The position numbers were made by a program, and so were the translations under genes. From an uncultured Kingella sp. (lineage in GTDB: Bacteria; Pseudomonadota; Gammaproteobacteria; Burkholderiales; Neisseriaceae), in assembly GCA_916720425.1 (NCBI GenBank), contig CAKARD010000004.1, positions 1 through 28,604 of the forward strand: 28,604 nucleotides of DNA. Direction: 5' to 3'. The notes below the pieces were generated by a model, which was not told the origin of the DNA, made no database searches, and was given only the letters and a program-made list of their open reading frames with translations. This document shows, one piece after another, positions 7,587 to 16,230 of the stretch. Numbering within the stretch: the first letter of the stretch is position 1; each line of letters begins with the position of its first letter.

Positions 7587-8312
7587 ATGTCTCAAATTAC
7601 TATGCGCCAAATGATGGAAGCAGGCGTTCACTTTGGCCATCAAACACGTTACTGGAATCCCAAAATGGCACCATACATTTTTGGTGCGCGTAACAAAATT
7701 CACATCATCAACTTAGAAAAAACTTTGCCTCTGTTCCAAGAAGCACAAGAAGTGGTTCGCCGTTTGGTTGCTAACAAAGGCACCATTTTATTTGTTGGTA
7801 CCAAACGCCAAGCTCGCGAAATCATCAAAGAAGAAGCGACACGCGCAGGGATGCCCTATGTGGATCACCGTTGGTTGGGTGGCATGTTGACCAATTATAA
7901 AACTGTCAAACAATCTATCAAACGCTTGGAAGAAAAAACCACCGTTTTAGCCAATGCTGAAAACAGCGGTTACAACAAAAAAGAATTGTTGGATTTGACT
8001 CGCGAAGTGGAAAAATTAGAACGCTCATTAGGCGGTATCAAAAACATGAAAGGCTTGCCTGATGCGATTTTTGTTATTGACACGGGCTATCAACATGGTA
8101 CTTTAGTAGAAGCCGCTAAATTAGGCATTCCTGTTATCGCTGTTGTTGATACCAATAATAGTCCTGATTTAGTAAAACACGTGATCCCTGGTAACGATGA
8201 CTCTGCCAAAGCCATTCGTTTATACTGCCGTGGTATTGCAGATGCAGTGTTAGAAGGCAAAAACCAAGCCGTAGCAGAAACCTTAGCAGCGGCACAGGCG
8301 GCGACTGAATAA
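7587..8312 (+). CDS. rpsB: 30S ribosomal protein S2
   Basis: 241 residues, normal length. It starts MSQITMRQMMEAGVHFGHQT and shows the signatures WNPKMAPYIFGARNKIHIINL, FVGTKRQA, DHRWLGGMLTNYKT and the GIPVIAVVDTN loop near the C-terminus. S2 is added late to the small subunit and contacts S1. A good ribosome site AAGGA lies just before the ATG. It forms the usual pair with tsf, transcribed from the strong promoter at 7439-7467. The last residues are an alanine-rich tail. Confidence 0.98.
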   Translation: MSQITMRQMMEAGVHFGHQTRYWNPKMAPYIFGARNKIHIINLEKTLPLFQEAQEVVRRLVANKGTILFVGTKRQAREIIKEEATRAGMPYVDHRWLGGMLTNYKTVKQSIKRLEEKTTVLANAENSGYNKKELLDLTREVEKLERSLGGIKNMKGLPDAIFVIDTGYQHGTLVEAAKLGIPVIAVVDTNNSPDLVKHVIPGNDDSAKAIRLYCRGIADAVLEGKNQAVAETLAAAQAATE

Positions 8313-8327
8313 GTCGTTTTATGACAC

Positions 8328-8356
8328 AGGCTGTCTGAAAACGATTCAGACAGCTT
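8328..8356 (+). terminator. Inverted pair of uptake-sequence-like words between rpsB and tsf
   Basis: AGGCTGTCTGAA (8328-8339) and TTCAGACAGCTT (8345-8356) form a 12-pair stem (one G-T pair) with a 5-base loop, followed by a moderately T-rich stretch. Inverted DNA uptake sequences commonly serve as terminators in Neisseriaceae. Here it lies inside the rpsB-tsf unit, so it probably lowers rather than stops read-through into tsf. The word differs by one base from the AGGCTGCCTGAA dialect as I remember it. Confidence 0.7.
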
Positions 8357-8392
8357 ATTTTATATAATCAAATTGATTTTTGGAGACAAAAC

Positions 8393-9247
8393 ATGGCAGA
8401 AATTACTGCAAAAATGGTTGCCGATCTACGTGCTGCCACTGGTTTGGGCATGATGGAATGCAAAAAAGCCTTGGTAGAAGCTGAAGGCAACATGGAAAAG
8501 GCTGAGGAAATTTTGCGTATTAAATCAGGTGCAAAAGCAGGTAAACTGGCTGGCCGCACCGCAGCTGAAGGCGTGTTGGCCTATGCCATTGAGGGTAATG
8601 TTGGCGCATTGGTTGAAGTAAACTGTGAAACTGACTTTGTGGCAAAAGATGCTGGCTTTGTTGCATTTGCTAATTTTGTTGCTAAAACCGCAGTTGAAAA
8701 ACAACCCACAACAATTGAAGAATTGAGCACATTGGTTGAGAATGAACGCAAAGAGGTTATTGCTAAATTAGGTGAAAACATTTCTGTGCGCCGCTTTGAA
8801 ATCATCAAAACTCAAAACAGCTTAACTGCTTATATTCACGGGGCATTAGCAACGGAAGGAGTATTGGTAGAATTTAAAGGTGCAGAGGACATCGCACGCA
8901 AAGTGGGCATGCATATTGTGGCTGCTAAACCTCAATGCGTACGCGAAGATCAAGTTCCTTCAGATTTAATTGAAAAAGAACGCCATATTTATACAGAACA
9001 GTCTATTGCTTCTGGTAAACCAGCGGAAATTGCAGCAAAAATGGTAGAAGGTCGCATTAAAAAATTCTTGGCAGAAATCACATTGCATGGCCAAGATTTT
9101 GTGATGAATCCTGAACAAACTGTTGCTCAATTCTTAAAAGATCAGGGTGCAGAAGTGATTCATTTTGTACGCTACAAAGTGGGCGATGGTATTGAGAAAA
9201 AAGAAGTGGATTACGCTGCGGAAGTCGCTGCTGCAGCCAAAGTGTAA
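8393..9247 (+). CDS. tsf: Translation elongation factor Ts
   Basis: 284 residues, full length. EF-Ts is the guanine nucleotide exchange factor for EF-Tu. The N-terminal UBA-like domain with LRAATGLGMMECKKALVEA and the core signature VEVNCETDFVAKD are clear; the C-terminal half carries the second subdomain with ITLHGQDFVMNPEQTV. A GGAG ribosome site lies at 8382-8385. It is second in the rpsB-tsf operon, separated by the DUS-type hairpin, and is followed by a strong terminator. Confidence 0.98.
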   Translation: MAEITAKMVADLRAATGLGMMECKKALVEAEGNMEKAEEILRIKSGAKAGKLAGRTAAEGVLAYAIEGNVGALVEVNCETDFVAKDAGFVAFANFVAKTAVEKQPTTIEELSTLVENERKEVIAKLGENISVRRFEIIKTQNSLTAYIHGALATEGVLVEFKGAEDIARKVGMHIVAAKPQCVREDQVPSDLIEKERHIYTEQSIASGKPAEIAAKMVEGRIKKFLAEITLHGQDFVMNPEQTVAQFLKDQGAEVIHFVRYKVGDGIEKKEVDYAAEVAAAAKV

Positions 9248-9253
9248 TCAAGT

Positions 9254-9294
9254 TAAAAAAAACAGCATGCTATTTTTGTATGCTGTTTTTATTA
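9254..9294. terminator. Bidirectional terminator between tsf and the DUF924 gene
   Basis: AACAGCATGC (9261-9270) pairs with GTATGCTGTT (9278-9287), with one G-T pair. It is flanked by a run of eight A on the left and TTTTT on the right, so it has a U-tract in both directions and can end both converging genes. Confidence 0.88.
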
Positions 9295-9295
9295 T

Positions 9296-9838
9296 TTAGA
9301 ATCCGCGCTCACTTTCCTTTAAAAATGCAGTCTCTTCGGGCGTGTTTTTTCGACCCAAAATGGCATTACGATGTGGATACCGCCCAAAGCGGTCTATGAC
9401 TTCTTTGTGTTTAAGCTCAAAATCCAAAGTATAAGCTGATGTGTGTTTAGCAAATAGACGCCGTCCTATTTCATGAACAACTCGACTTTCACTGTGCATA
9501 AAAGGCATTAGCGCAAATTGTTTATATTCAGGCAACATAAAACCAAATTCTTCATTACTAATCATTTCCTGCGCCAAAATCAGTGCCATGCCATCTTGCG
9601 CAAAAGCACGCGCATCATGACGAAAAATATTGCGTGAAAATTGATCTAATACAATAATCTCCGCCAAACGACCATATACCCCATCACGCCACTCATACAA
9701 CTCTCCTTGCGATCCTGCTTGCCAGCATTCCATAAAATTAACTCGAATAATGTCATCAAAATCATTACTTTGTTTAAACCAATTTCCACGACTAGCATCA
9801 TCAAACCAAAAATCTAAAATATTTTGTGCCACAGTCAT
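9296..9838 (-). CDS. DUF924 family protein
   Basis: 180 residues from the ATG at 9838. The sequence has the family hallmarks: ILDFWFDD at the start, NWFKQ, LAEIIVLDQFSRNIFR in the middle, LPEYKQFALMPFMHSE and RFGRYPHRNAILGR near the end. DUF924 proteins are helical, tetratricopeptide-like, and of unknown biochemical role. The frame can be extended to 9886, but an AGGAG ribosome site lies inside that extension about 12 bases before the chosen ATG, which argues for the shorter form. Single gene, converging on tsf across a shared terminator. Confidence 0.88.
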   Translation of the reverse strand: MTVAQNILDFWFDDASRGNWFKQSNDFDDIIRVNFMECWQAGSQGELYEWRDGVYGRLAEIIVLDQFSRNIFRHDARAFAQDGMALILAQEMISNEEFGFMLPEYKQFALMPFMHSESRVVHEIGRRLFAKHTSAYTLDFELKHKEVIDRFGRYPHRNAILGRKNTPEETAFLKESERGF

Positions 9839-9928
9839 AACGTGTCTTTTCTCCTGTTTATATGCATTTATCTGAATATAGCCCAAAATGAGTTAAAATA
9901 ACAGTTTATTTTTCAATCGGAAAGTATT

Positions 9929-11212
9929 ATGAATCATCGCAATCAACAACTATTTGAACGTTCTAAACAAATTATACCTGGTGGCGTGAATTCTCCCGTA
10001 CGCGCCTTTGGTAGTGTGGGCGGTGTGCCACGCTTTATACAAAAAGCACAAGGGGCTTTTGTTTGGGACGCAAACCAACAACGTTATATTGATTATGTCG
10101 GCTCTTGGGGGCCTGCAATTGTAGGACATGCGCATCCCGAAGTCATAGAAACAGTACGCAAGGTAGCATTAGATGGCTTATCTTTTGGTGCACCAACGGA
10201 AGCAGAAATCGTTATTGCTGAAGAAATCGCTAAAATTATGCCTAGTATAGAACGCTTACGCTTGGTCAGCTCAGGAACTGAGGCGACCATGAGTGCCATT
10301 CGTTTAGCACGAGGCTACACTCAGCGTGACAACATCATCAAATTTGAAGGCTGTTATCATGGGCATTCAGACAGCCTATTGGTCAAAGCAGGCAGTGGTT
10401 TATTGACTTACGGCAACCCAAGCTCTGCAGGCGTGCCACAAGATTTTACTAAACATACCATTGTTTTGCCTTATAACGATATCGCTGCTTTGCAACAATG
10501 TTTTGAGGAAATCGGTACAACCATCGCTTGTGTGATTATTGAACCTTTTGCGGGCAATATGAATTTGGTGCGTCCTTCGGCAGAGTTTATCCAAACCCTA
10601 CACCAATTAACCCAAAAACATGGCACAGTATTAATTTATGATGAGGTGATGACAGGCTTTCGGGTTGCGTTGGGCGGCGCACAATCTTTGCATGGAATCA
10701 CGCCTGATTTAACCACTATGGGCAAAGTAATTGGTGGGGGCATGCCTTTGGCAGCATTTGGCGGTAAAAAAGAAATTATGGATTGCTTATCTCCTTTGGG
10801 CAGCGTTTATCAAGCAGGAACCTTATCAGGCAATCCCATTGCTGTTGCAGCGGGTCTAAAAACGCTAGAAATCATCCAACGTCCTCATTTTTATGAAAAC
10901 CTCACGGCAAAAACTGAGCAATTGGTACAAGGATTAAGCTACGTTGCACAACAAGCAGGCGTACCCTTTAGCGCAGATCATGTTGGAGGGATGTTTGGGT
11001 TATATTTTGCTGCACAAATTCCACACAATTATGCGGATATGGCTGCATCTAATATTGAGGCATTTAAAACCTTCTTTCATGGTATGCTGGATCAAGGTGT
11101 GGCATTTGGACCTTCTGCTTACGAGGCATGTTTTATGTCAGCGGCACATACATCAGAATTAATTGAAGAAACCATTGCAGCAGCCAGCCAAGTTTTTCAA
11201 AAAATGGATTAA
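9929..11212 (+). CDS. hemL: Glutamate-1-semialdehyde 2,1-aminomutase
   Basis: 427 residues, typical length. This PLP enzyme converts glutamate-1-semialdehyde to 5-aminolevulinate, the C5-route entry to heme. Seen: IPGGVNSPVRAFGSVGG, VSSGTEATMSAIRLARG, GCYHGHSDSLLVKAGSG, LIYDEVMTGFRV and the PLP-lysine motif TMGKVIGGGMPLAAFGG (Lys near residue 265). The 12-base uptake word lies in the HSDSL codons. Translation of the following ABC transporter starts 3 bases after the stop, implying one transcript; no functional link is known to me. Confidence 0.97.
   Translation: MNHRNQQLFERSKQIIPGGVNSPVRAFGSVGGVPRFIQKAQGAFVWDANQQRYIDYVGSWGPAIVGHAHPEVIETVRKVALDGLSFGAPTEAEIVIAEEIAKIMPSIERLRLVSSGTEATMSAIRLARGYTQRDNIIKFEGCYHGHSDSLLVKAGSGLLTYGNPSSAGVPQDFTKHTIVLPYNDIAALQQCFEEIGTTIACVIIEPFAGNMNLVRPSAEFIQTLHQLTQKHGTVLIYDEVMTGFRVALGGAQSLHGITPDLTTMGKVIGGGMPLAAFGGKKEIMDCLSPLGSVYQAGTLSGNPIAVAAGLKTLEIIQRPHFYENLTAKTEQLVQGLSYVAQQAGVPFSADHVGGMFGLYFAAQIPHNYADMAASNIEAFKTFFHGMLDQGVAFGPSAYEACFMSAAHTSELIEETIAAASQVFQKMD
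10366..10377 (-). repeat. Uptake-sequence-like word inside hemL
   Basis: TTCAGACAGCCT is the exact reverse complement of the AGGCTGTCTGAA word at 8328-8339. It falls on codons for a conserved HSDSL stretch, so the match may owe something to coding constraint. Confidence 0.5.
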
Positions 11213-11215
11213 TTT

Positions 11216-13075
11216 ATGATGAAACAAACATTCAACCAAATATTCAGCTGGTTTGAAAATCGCATCAATCCCTATCCAAATGACCATCCCGTTACCCCGC
11301 AAAAAGGCTTGTTTCCCTTTATTTGGAGCAGTATGCAAGGAATGCGCGGCTGGATTTTATTACTGGCTCTATTTTCGGCAGGCAATGGGATTTTAGAAGC
11401 GATTTTGTTCCAGTTTATGGGCAGTATTGTAGATTGGCTGGGAAAATATACACCACAAACCTTATTACACGAACACGGCTGGGCTATGTTGGGCATGATG
11501 TTTGTGTTATTATTTTCAGTGCTATGGCGATTTGGTAATTCACTGGTGCGTTTGCAAACCTTGCAAGGCGTATTTCCCATGCGTTTACGCTGGAATTTTC
11601 ACCGCTTAATGTTGGCGCAATCACTAGGATTTTATCAAGATGAGTTTGCTGGACGGGTATCGGCAAAAGTCATGCAAACTGCCCTTGCTGTACGTGAAGT
11701 CGTGATGACCATAGTTGGTATGGTGGTGTATGTTTTGGTGTATTTTGCAACCACAGGAGTCATTTTAGCGTCTTTAGATGGCTGGTTATTATTGCCGTTT
11801 GTTTTGTGGCTTATCTTGTTTGGTTTAACCATGAAAATCCTGATTCCCAAACTTGCCAAAACCGCCCAACGCCAAGCAGATGCACGTAGCTTAATGACAG
11901 GGCGCATCACCGATGCCTATTCCAACATCACCACAGTCAAGCTATTTTCACATGGTGCACGAGAAGCACGTTATGCCAAAGAAAGCATGGAAGAATTTAT
12001 GCTCACCGTTCATGCACAAATGCGTTTAGCCAGTTTATTGGATACCAGTACTTTTGCCGTGAATGCATTTTTAACTTTATCCACTGCGGTTATTGGTGTG
12101 AGCTTATGGTTGGCAGGAAACGTTAGTGCTGGTGCTGTTGCTGTTGCCATTACCATGGCATTACGCATTAATGGTCTGTCTCAATACATTATGTGGGAAA
12201 GTGCCATGCTCTTTGAAAACATCGGTACCGTTACCGATGGCATGGCCACTTTATCCAAACCACATACCATTTTAGACAAACCACAAGCCTTAGCACTTAA
12301 AATAGAACACGGTACCATTGCCTTTAATCACGTAGATTTTAGCTATGAAAGCGGAAAGCCCTTGCTTAATGGTTTTAATTTACAAATTAAAGCGGGAGAA
12401 AAAGTTGGTTTAATTGGACGCAGCGGTTCGGGTAAATCTACCTTAGTTAATTTACTATTACGCTTTTACGAACCTCAAAGCGGCACCATTACCATAGATG
12501 GGCAAAATATTAATGATGTTACCCAAGAGAGTTTACGTGCTCAAATTGGCTTAGTGACACAAGATACCAGTTTGTTGCACCGCTCAGTGCGCGATAATAT
12601 TATTTATGGTCGCCCCAATGCCAGCGATGAAGACATGCGTCAGGCAGCAGAACGTGCTGAAGCTGCTGATTTTATTCCACAACTCACTGATGCCAAAGGT
12701 CGCACAGGCTACGATGCACATGTAGGCGAACGTGGCGTAAAACTATCAGGTGGACAGCGTCAACGCATTGCTATTGCACGTGTTATGCTAAAAGATGCGC
12801 CTATTTTGATTTTAGACGAAGCCACCAGTGCATTGGATAGTGAAGTAGAAGTGGCCATTCAACAAAGTCTAGACAAAATGATGGATGGTAAAACCGTGAT
12901 CGCTATTGCACACCGTTTATCCACCATTGCCGCCATGGACAGATTAATTGTGTTGGATAAAGGAAAAATTGTGGAACAAGGTACACACGCCCAACTCCTC
13001 GCTCAAAATGGTTTATACGCAAAATTATGGGCTCACCAAAGCGGCGGGTTTTTAGCCGAACATGTAGAACCGTAA
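11216..13075 (+). CDS. ABC transporter, fused membrane and ATPase domains (exporter type)
   Basis: 619 residues. The N-terminal half (about 45-340) has six membrane segments of the type I exporter fold; the C-terminal half is an ATPase with Walker A GRSGSGKST, Q-loop LVTQDTSLLHRSVRDNI, signature LSGGQRQR, Walker B ILILDEATSALDS and the H-loop AHRLSTIA. Such half-transporters act as homodimers and export lipids, peptides or drugs. MsbA is the best-known relative, but nothing here fixes the substrate, and I would not call it MsbA. It begins 3 bases after hemL with two possible ATGs (11216, 11219) and little ribosome site of its own, suggesting coupled translation. Confidence 0.92.
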   Translation: MMKQTFNQIFSWFENRINPYPNDHPVTPQKGLFPFIWSSMQGMRGWILLLALFSAGNGILEAILFQFMGSIVDWLGKYTPQTLLHEHGWAMLGMMFVLLFSVLWRFGNSLVRLQTLQGVFPMRLRWNFHRLMLAQSLGFYQDEFAGRVSAKVMQTALAVREVVMTIVGMVVYVLVYFATTGVILASLDGWLLLPFVLWLILFGLTMKILIPKLAKTAQRQADARSLMTGRITDAYSNITTVKLFSHGAREARYAKESMEEFMLTVHAQMRLASLLDTSTFAVNAFLTLSTAVIGVSLWLAGNVSAGAVAVAITMALRINGLSQYIMWESAMLFENIGTVTDGMATLSKPHTILDKPQALALKIEHGTIAFNHVDFSYESGKPLLNGFNLQIKAGEKVGLIGRSGSGKSTLVNLLLRFYEPQSGTITIDGQNINDVTQESLRAQIGLVTQDTSLLHRSVRDNIIYGRPNASDEDMRQAAERAEAADFIPQLTDAKGRTGYDAHVGERGVKLSGGQRQRIAIARVMLKDAPILILDEATSALDSEVEVAIQQSLDKMMDGKTVIAIAHRLSTIAAMDRLIVLDKGKIVEQGTHAQLLAQNGLYAKLWAHQSGGFLAEHVEP

Positions 13076-13100
13076 AACCTATAACTGGGTAATGCTAAAA

Positions 13101-13126
13101 AACTGCACGAGATTTATCGTGCAGTT
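13101..13126. terminator. Terminator between the ABC exporter and the amino-acid importer operon
   Basis: A perfect 10-pair stem: AACTGCACGA (13101-13110), loop GATTTA, TCGTGCAGTT (13117-13126). Read on the minus strand it is followed by a T6 run, so it best serves the importer operon, about 125 bases past its last stop. Read on the plus strand the tail (ACTGTTTAAATC) is weaker. Confidence 0.8.
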
Positions 13127-13135
13127 ACTGTTTAA

Positions 13136-13225
13136 ATCTTACCACATGGTTTCCTAGATTTAATTGAATGGGGTTTCAAGGATTTTGAACCTATAATTGA
13201 CAATATTGATAACCAATTTAGTTGA
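13136..13225 (+). pseudogene. Possible C-terminal gene remnant
   Basis: After the terminator, one plus-strand frame reads ILPHGFLDLIEWG, then FKDFEPIIDNID, NQFS and a stop (TGA 13223-13225). The composition looks like protein rather than random AT-rich sequence, but there is no start codon or upstream frame. It could be the tail of a lost gene or chance. Otherwise the 13127-13249 gap holds nothing I recognise. Confidence 0.25.
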
Positions 13226-13249
13226 AGTATTAGATTTTTTATTCTTTTT

Positions 13250-14008
13250 CTAGCGCTCATAATCCATAATATTTAAAAAGGCACGAGCCCGCTCGGTTTG
13301 TGGATTTTTAAAGAATAGTTTGGGGGTGTTTTGTTCAATAATTTTGCCTTTATCCATAAAAACAATACGATGAGCTACTTTTTCAGCAAATGCCATTTCA
13401 TGAGTAACAATAAGCATACTCATGCCTTCTTGCGCCAATTCCAATACCACATCTAAAACTTCACGCACCATTTCAGGATCTAATGCGGCCGTAATTTCAT
13501 CTAATAAAATGGCTTCAGGATTCATACACAAAGCACGAACAATAGCAATACGCTGTTTTTGCCCGCCCGATAGTTCACGTGCAAAAGCCATTTTGCGATC
13601 ATATAAACCTACACGCTTGAGCAGTGCATCGGCTTGTGCTTCAACTTCAGCACGATCGCGTTTTTGTGCTTTGATGGGCCCGAGTAAAATATTGTCTATA
13701 ACATTCATGTGAGCAAATAATTCATAACTTTGAAATACCATGCCTACTTTTTGGCGCGCCTTTTCCCAAGAAATATCTTTGCCAAATTCACCCACCTCTC
13801 TCATGCTGATGTGGCCACTTTGAATGGTTTCCAAGCCATTCACACAACGCAACAGCGTGGATTTACCACAACCAGATGCCCCTAATACCACCACCACTTC
13901 ACCTTTGTGTAAGTCTAAACTTAGATTTTCAATCGCAACCATGTCGCCATATTTTTTATGTAGATTTTTAATGCTGATGAGGGTTTCTTGTGAATTCACG
14001 CTGTCCAT
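13250..14008 (-). CDS. Polar amino-acid ABC importer, ATP-binding protein
   Basis: 252 residues. Walker A LGASGCGKST, Q-loop VGMVFQSYELFAHM, signature LSGGQKQR, Walker B AILLDEITAALDP (Ile where Pro or Ala is usual) and H-loop IVTHEMAFA, all as in the GlnQ/TcyN group. It powers uptake through the two permeases encoded just upstream. The frame extends to 14089, but the ATG at 14008 has a GGAG ribosome site 6 bases before it and gives the family length. It overlaps the upstream permease gene by 13 bases. The substrate is probably a polar amino acid or cystine, but this cannot be fixed from the ATPase. Confidence 0.94.
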   Translation of the reverse strand: MDSVNSQETLISIKNLHKKYGDMVAIENLSLDLHKGEVVVVLGASGCGKSTLLRCVNGLETIQSGHISMREVGEFGKDISWEKARQKVGMVFQSYELFAHMNVIDNILLGPIKAQKRDRAEVEAQADALLKRVGLYDRKMAFARELSGGQKQRIAIVRALCMNPEAILLDEITAALDPEMVREVLDVVLELAQEGMSMLIVTHEMAFAEKVAHRIVFMDKGKIIEQNTPKLFFKNPQTERARAFLNIMDYER

Positions 14009-14664
14009 TTTTGCTCCAATCGACTGGCAATAAGTGATAAGGGGTAACAAATAATAAAATATAAAACAAAAATCAAACCATACACCCATAAAGAAGCATT
14101 CGGTTGTGTCAGCAATGAGTTTTCTATGATTTGTTGCCCCACTTTAACCATTTCTATCACACCAATCAACGCAGCCAATGAACTGGTTTTGACCATACGT
14201 GTAAATAGATTAATGGTACTGGGTAACACACGGCGCAAACCTTGAGGCAATTCTATAAAAATAAAAATTTGTACGCGGCTTAAACCCAGTGCCAACCCTG
14301 CTTCAATTTGATGTTTGTCTATAGATTGCAATGCACCACGCACCAAATCACCCATTTCTGCTGTACCCCATAGGGTAAAAATACCAACACAAACCCATAA
14401 CCCATCTACATGAATACCAGTCCACGTGGGAAAACCAAAATAAATAATAAATAACCATACCAGCAGTGGCACAATGCGTATGGTTTCCAAATAAAAACGA
14501 CATAAGGCTCGTAATGCTATCCAACGTGATCGCATCAATAAACCAAATAATGTGCCTAATATTAGTGATAACCCAACTGAAATAAACGAAATTTTGGCTG
14601 TTAAATAAACACCTGCCGCCAAGCGTTGCATATTTTGACCTTGCAATAACCAATCAAGCACCAT
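13996..14664 (-). CDS. Polar amino-acid ABC importer, permease 2
   Basis: 222 residues of the HisM/GlnP permease family with several membrane helices. It has the cytoplasmic EAA-type loop that docks to the ATPase (EAGLALGLSRVQIFIFIELPQ) and the N-terminal signature ETIRIVPLLVWLFIIYFG. The ATG at 14664 has GGAG 8 bases upstream and overlaps the stop region of permease 1 by 11 bases; a longer start at 14682 is less likely. The two permeases probably form a heterodimer. Confidence 0.93.
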   Translation of the reverse strand: MVLDWLLQGQNMQRLAAGVYLTAKISFISVGLSLILGTLFGLLMRSRWIALRALCRFYLETIRIVPLLVWLFIIYFGFPTWTGIHVDGLWVCVGIFTLWGTAEMGDLVRGALQSIDKHQIEAGLALGLSRVQIFIFIELPQGLRRVLPSTINLFTRMVKTSSLAALIGVIEMVKVGQQIIENSLLTQPNASLWVYGLIFVLYFIICYPLSLIASRLEQKWTA

Positions 14665-15313
14665 ATTTTGCTCTCCGTGCACGTTTTTCTGCTTTATGCA
14701 CCCAAATAGAAATAGGCAATAAAATAATTAAATAACTGATAAACAATAAAAATAAGGCTTCGTTAGTTTTGTAATCCATACCAATAATGTCTTTAGTTAA
14801 AAACATTAATTCGGCCACTGCTACGGCACTGATGACCGAAGTTTCTTTGATAAGAAATAATATATTTGCGCCAATGGCAGGCAGGGAAATCGCCCAAGCT
14901 TGAGGCAATACTACATAACGTAATATTTGTATGCGTGATAAACCTATGGCTTTGGCTGCTTCGGTTTGACCTTGTGGTACCGCCAATAAACCTGCACGCA
15001 TGGCTTCAGCCATATAGCTTGCACCCAAAAAAGTCAGTGCCAGCACCCCACAAGTAAAGCCATTAAGCTTAATGCCTATTTTGGGTAACCCGTAATACAG
15101 AAAAAATAGCTGAATTAATAAAGGTGTATTGCGTGATAACTCTACATAAACACGACAAATGTTTTGCCAAATGGGAATACGATAGGCCATCCCCATCGCA
15201 ACAGGTAAGCCACATAATAGCGATAATATGACACCATATAAAGATAATTGCACACTAAGCCAAGCGGCATGATAAAAACGTGGCAAAACTTGTACCACAT
15301 AAGACCAATCCAT
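14654..15313 (-). CDS. Polar amino-acid ABC importer, permease 1
   Basis: 219 residues, same family as its neighbour. Landmarks are VELSRNTPLLIQLFFLYYG and the EAA loop EAAKAIGLSRIQILRYVVLP followed by ALPAIG-like sequence (SLPAIGANILFLIKETS). An AAGGATG ribosome site precedes the ATG. It follows ispA by 29 bases, so the importer is probably read from the xseB-ispA transcript or from a weak local promoter. No periplasmic substrate-binding protein gene accompanies the three transporter genes. Confidence 0.93.
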   Translation of the reverse strand: MDWSYVVQVLPRFYHAAWLSVQLSLYGVILSLLCGLPVAMGMAYRIPIWQNICRVYVELSRNTPLLIQLFFLYYGLPKIGIKLNGFTCGVLALTFLGASYMAEAMRAGLLAVPQGQTEAAKAIGLSRIQILRYVVLPQAWAISLPAIGANILFLIKETSVISAVAVAELMFLTKDIIGMDYKTNEALFLLFISYLIILLPISIWVHKAEKRARRAKYGA

Positions 15314-15342
15314 CTATTCATCCTTTTTGAAAGTATTGAATA

Positions 15343-16230
15343 TCAATAATGACGTTGTATCACAAATTGCGCTAATTGTTGTAAACGTAATGCACGCTCA
15401 CCCAGTGGAATGATACTGTGCAGAGCCTGTTCAATAAGTTGCTGGGCATATTGCCGCGCAGCAGACAAACCCATGAGTTTTACATAGGTGGGTTTATTAG
15501 CCATTTCATCTTTGCCAGCGGTTTTGCCTAGTGTTGCGGTATCGGCTTCACAGTCTAATACATCATCTATCACTTGAAAGGCCAATCCCAAACAACCAGC
15601 ATAGTCATCTAGGGCAGAAAATGTGGCCTCATCTATATCAGGACAACAGAGCGCGCCTAACTCTACAGCAGCGCGAATCAAGGCACCAGTTTTAAGACGG
15701 TGCATGTGTTCCAATTGTGCTTGCGACATATCACAATTGATATGTGCTAAATCAATGGCTTGTCCTCCCGCCATGCCTAAGCTACCTGATGCGCGTGCTA
15801 AGGTATGCAACATGCGCAATTGTCGTTGTGGGGATAAAAGCGTGGGTTGTGATAAACAATCAAAAGCCAAGCTTTGCAATGCATCACCAACCAACAAAGC
15901 TGTGGCTTCATCAAACTGGACATGACAAGTAGCTTTGCCACGACGTAAATCATCATTATCCATCATGGGCATATCATCATGTACCAATGAATACACATGA
16001 ATGCATTCCACTGCCGCCATAGCTTGATGACAAGCTGCCTCAATGCAATGACCAAGTTGAGCGGCAGCTAAAACTAATTGAGGACGTAAACGTTTGCCAC
16101 CATCCAAAGTGCTGTATCGCATGGCATCATGTAAATGCGTGGGCATCAGCGATGGGGCAGGCAAAATTGTTTGTAAAATTTGTTCGGTTTGGATAATGGT
16201 TTGCGCTTGCCATTGAGTAAAGTCATTCAC
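15343..16230 (-). CDS. ispA: Farnesyl diphosphate synthase (short-chain polyprenyl synthase)
   Basis: 295 residues. It condenses IPP with DMAPP and GPP to give farnesyl diphosphate for undecaprenol and quinone synthesis. Both aspartate-rich motifs are visible: SLVHDDMPMMDNDDLRRG and FQVIDDVLDCE, plus DGGKRLRPQLVLAA and GKTAGKDEMANKPTYV. I accept the GTG start at 16230 because GGGAG lies 7 bases before it; the nearby ATG (16226) is out of frame. The start overlaps the xseB stop by 8 bases, the common xseB-ispA coupling. Confidence 0.96.
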   Translation of the reverse strand: MNDFTQWQAQTIIQTEQILQTILPAPSLMPTHLHDAMRYSTLDGGKRLRPQLVLAAAQLGHCIEAACHQAMAAVECIHVYSLVHDDMPMMDNDDLRRGKATCHVQFDEATALLVGDALQSLAFDCLSQPTLLSPQRQLRMLHTLARASGSLGMAGGQAIDLAHINCDMSQAQLEHMHRLKTGALIRAAVELGALCCPDIDEATFSALDDYAGCLGLAFQVIDDVLDCEADTATLGKTAGKDEMANKPTYVKLMGLSAARQYAQQLIEQALHSIIPLGERALRLQQLAQFVIQRHY

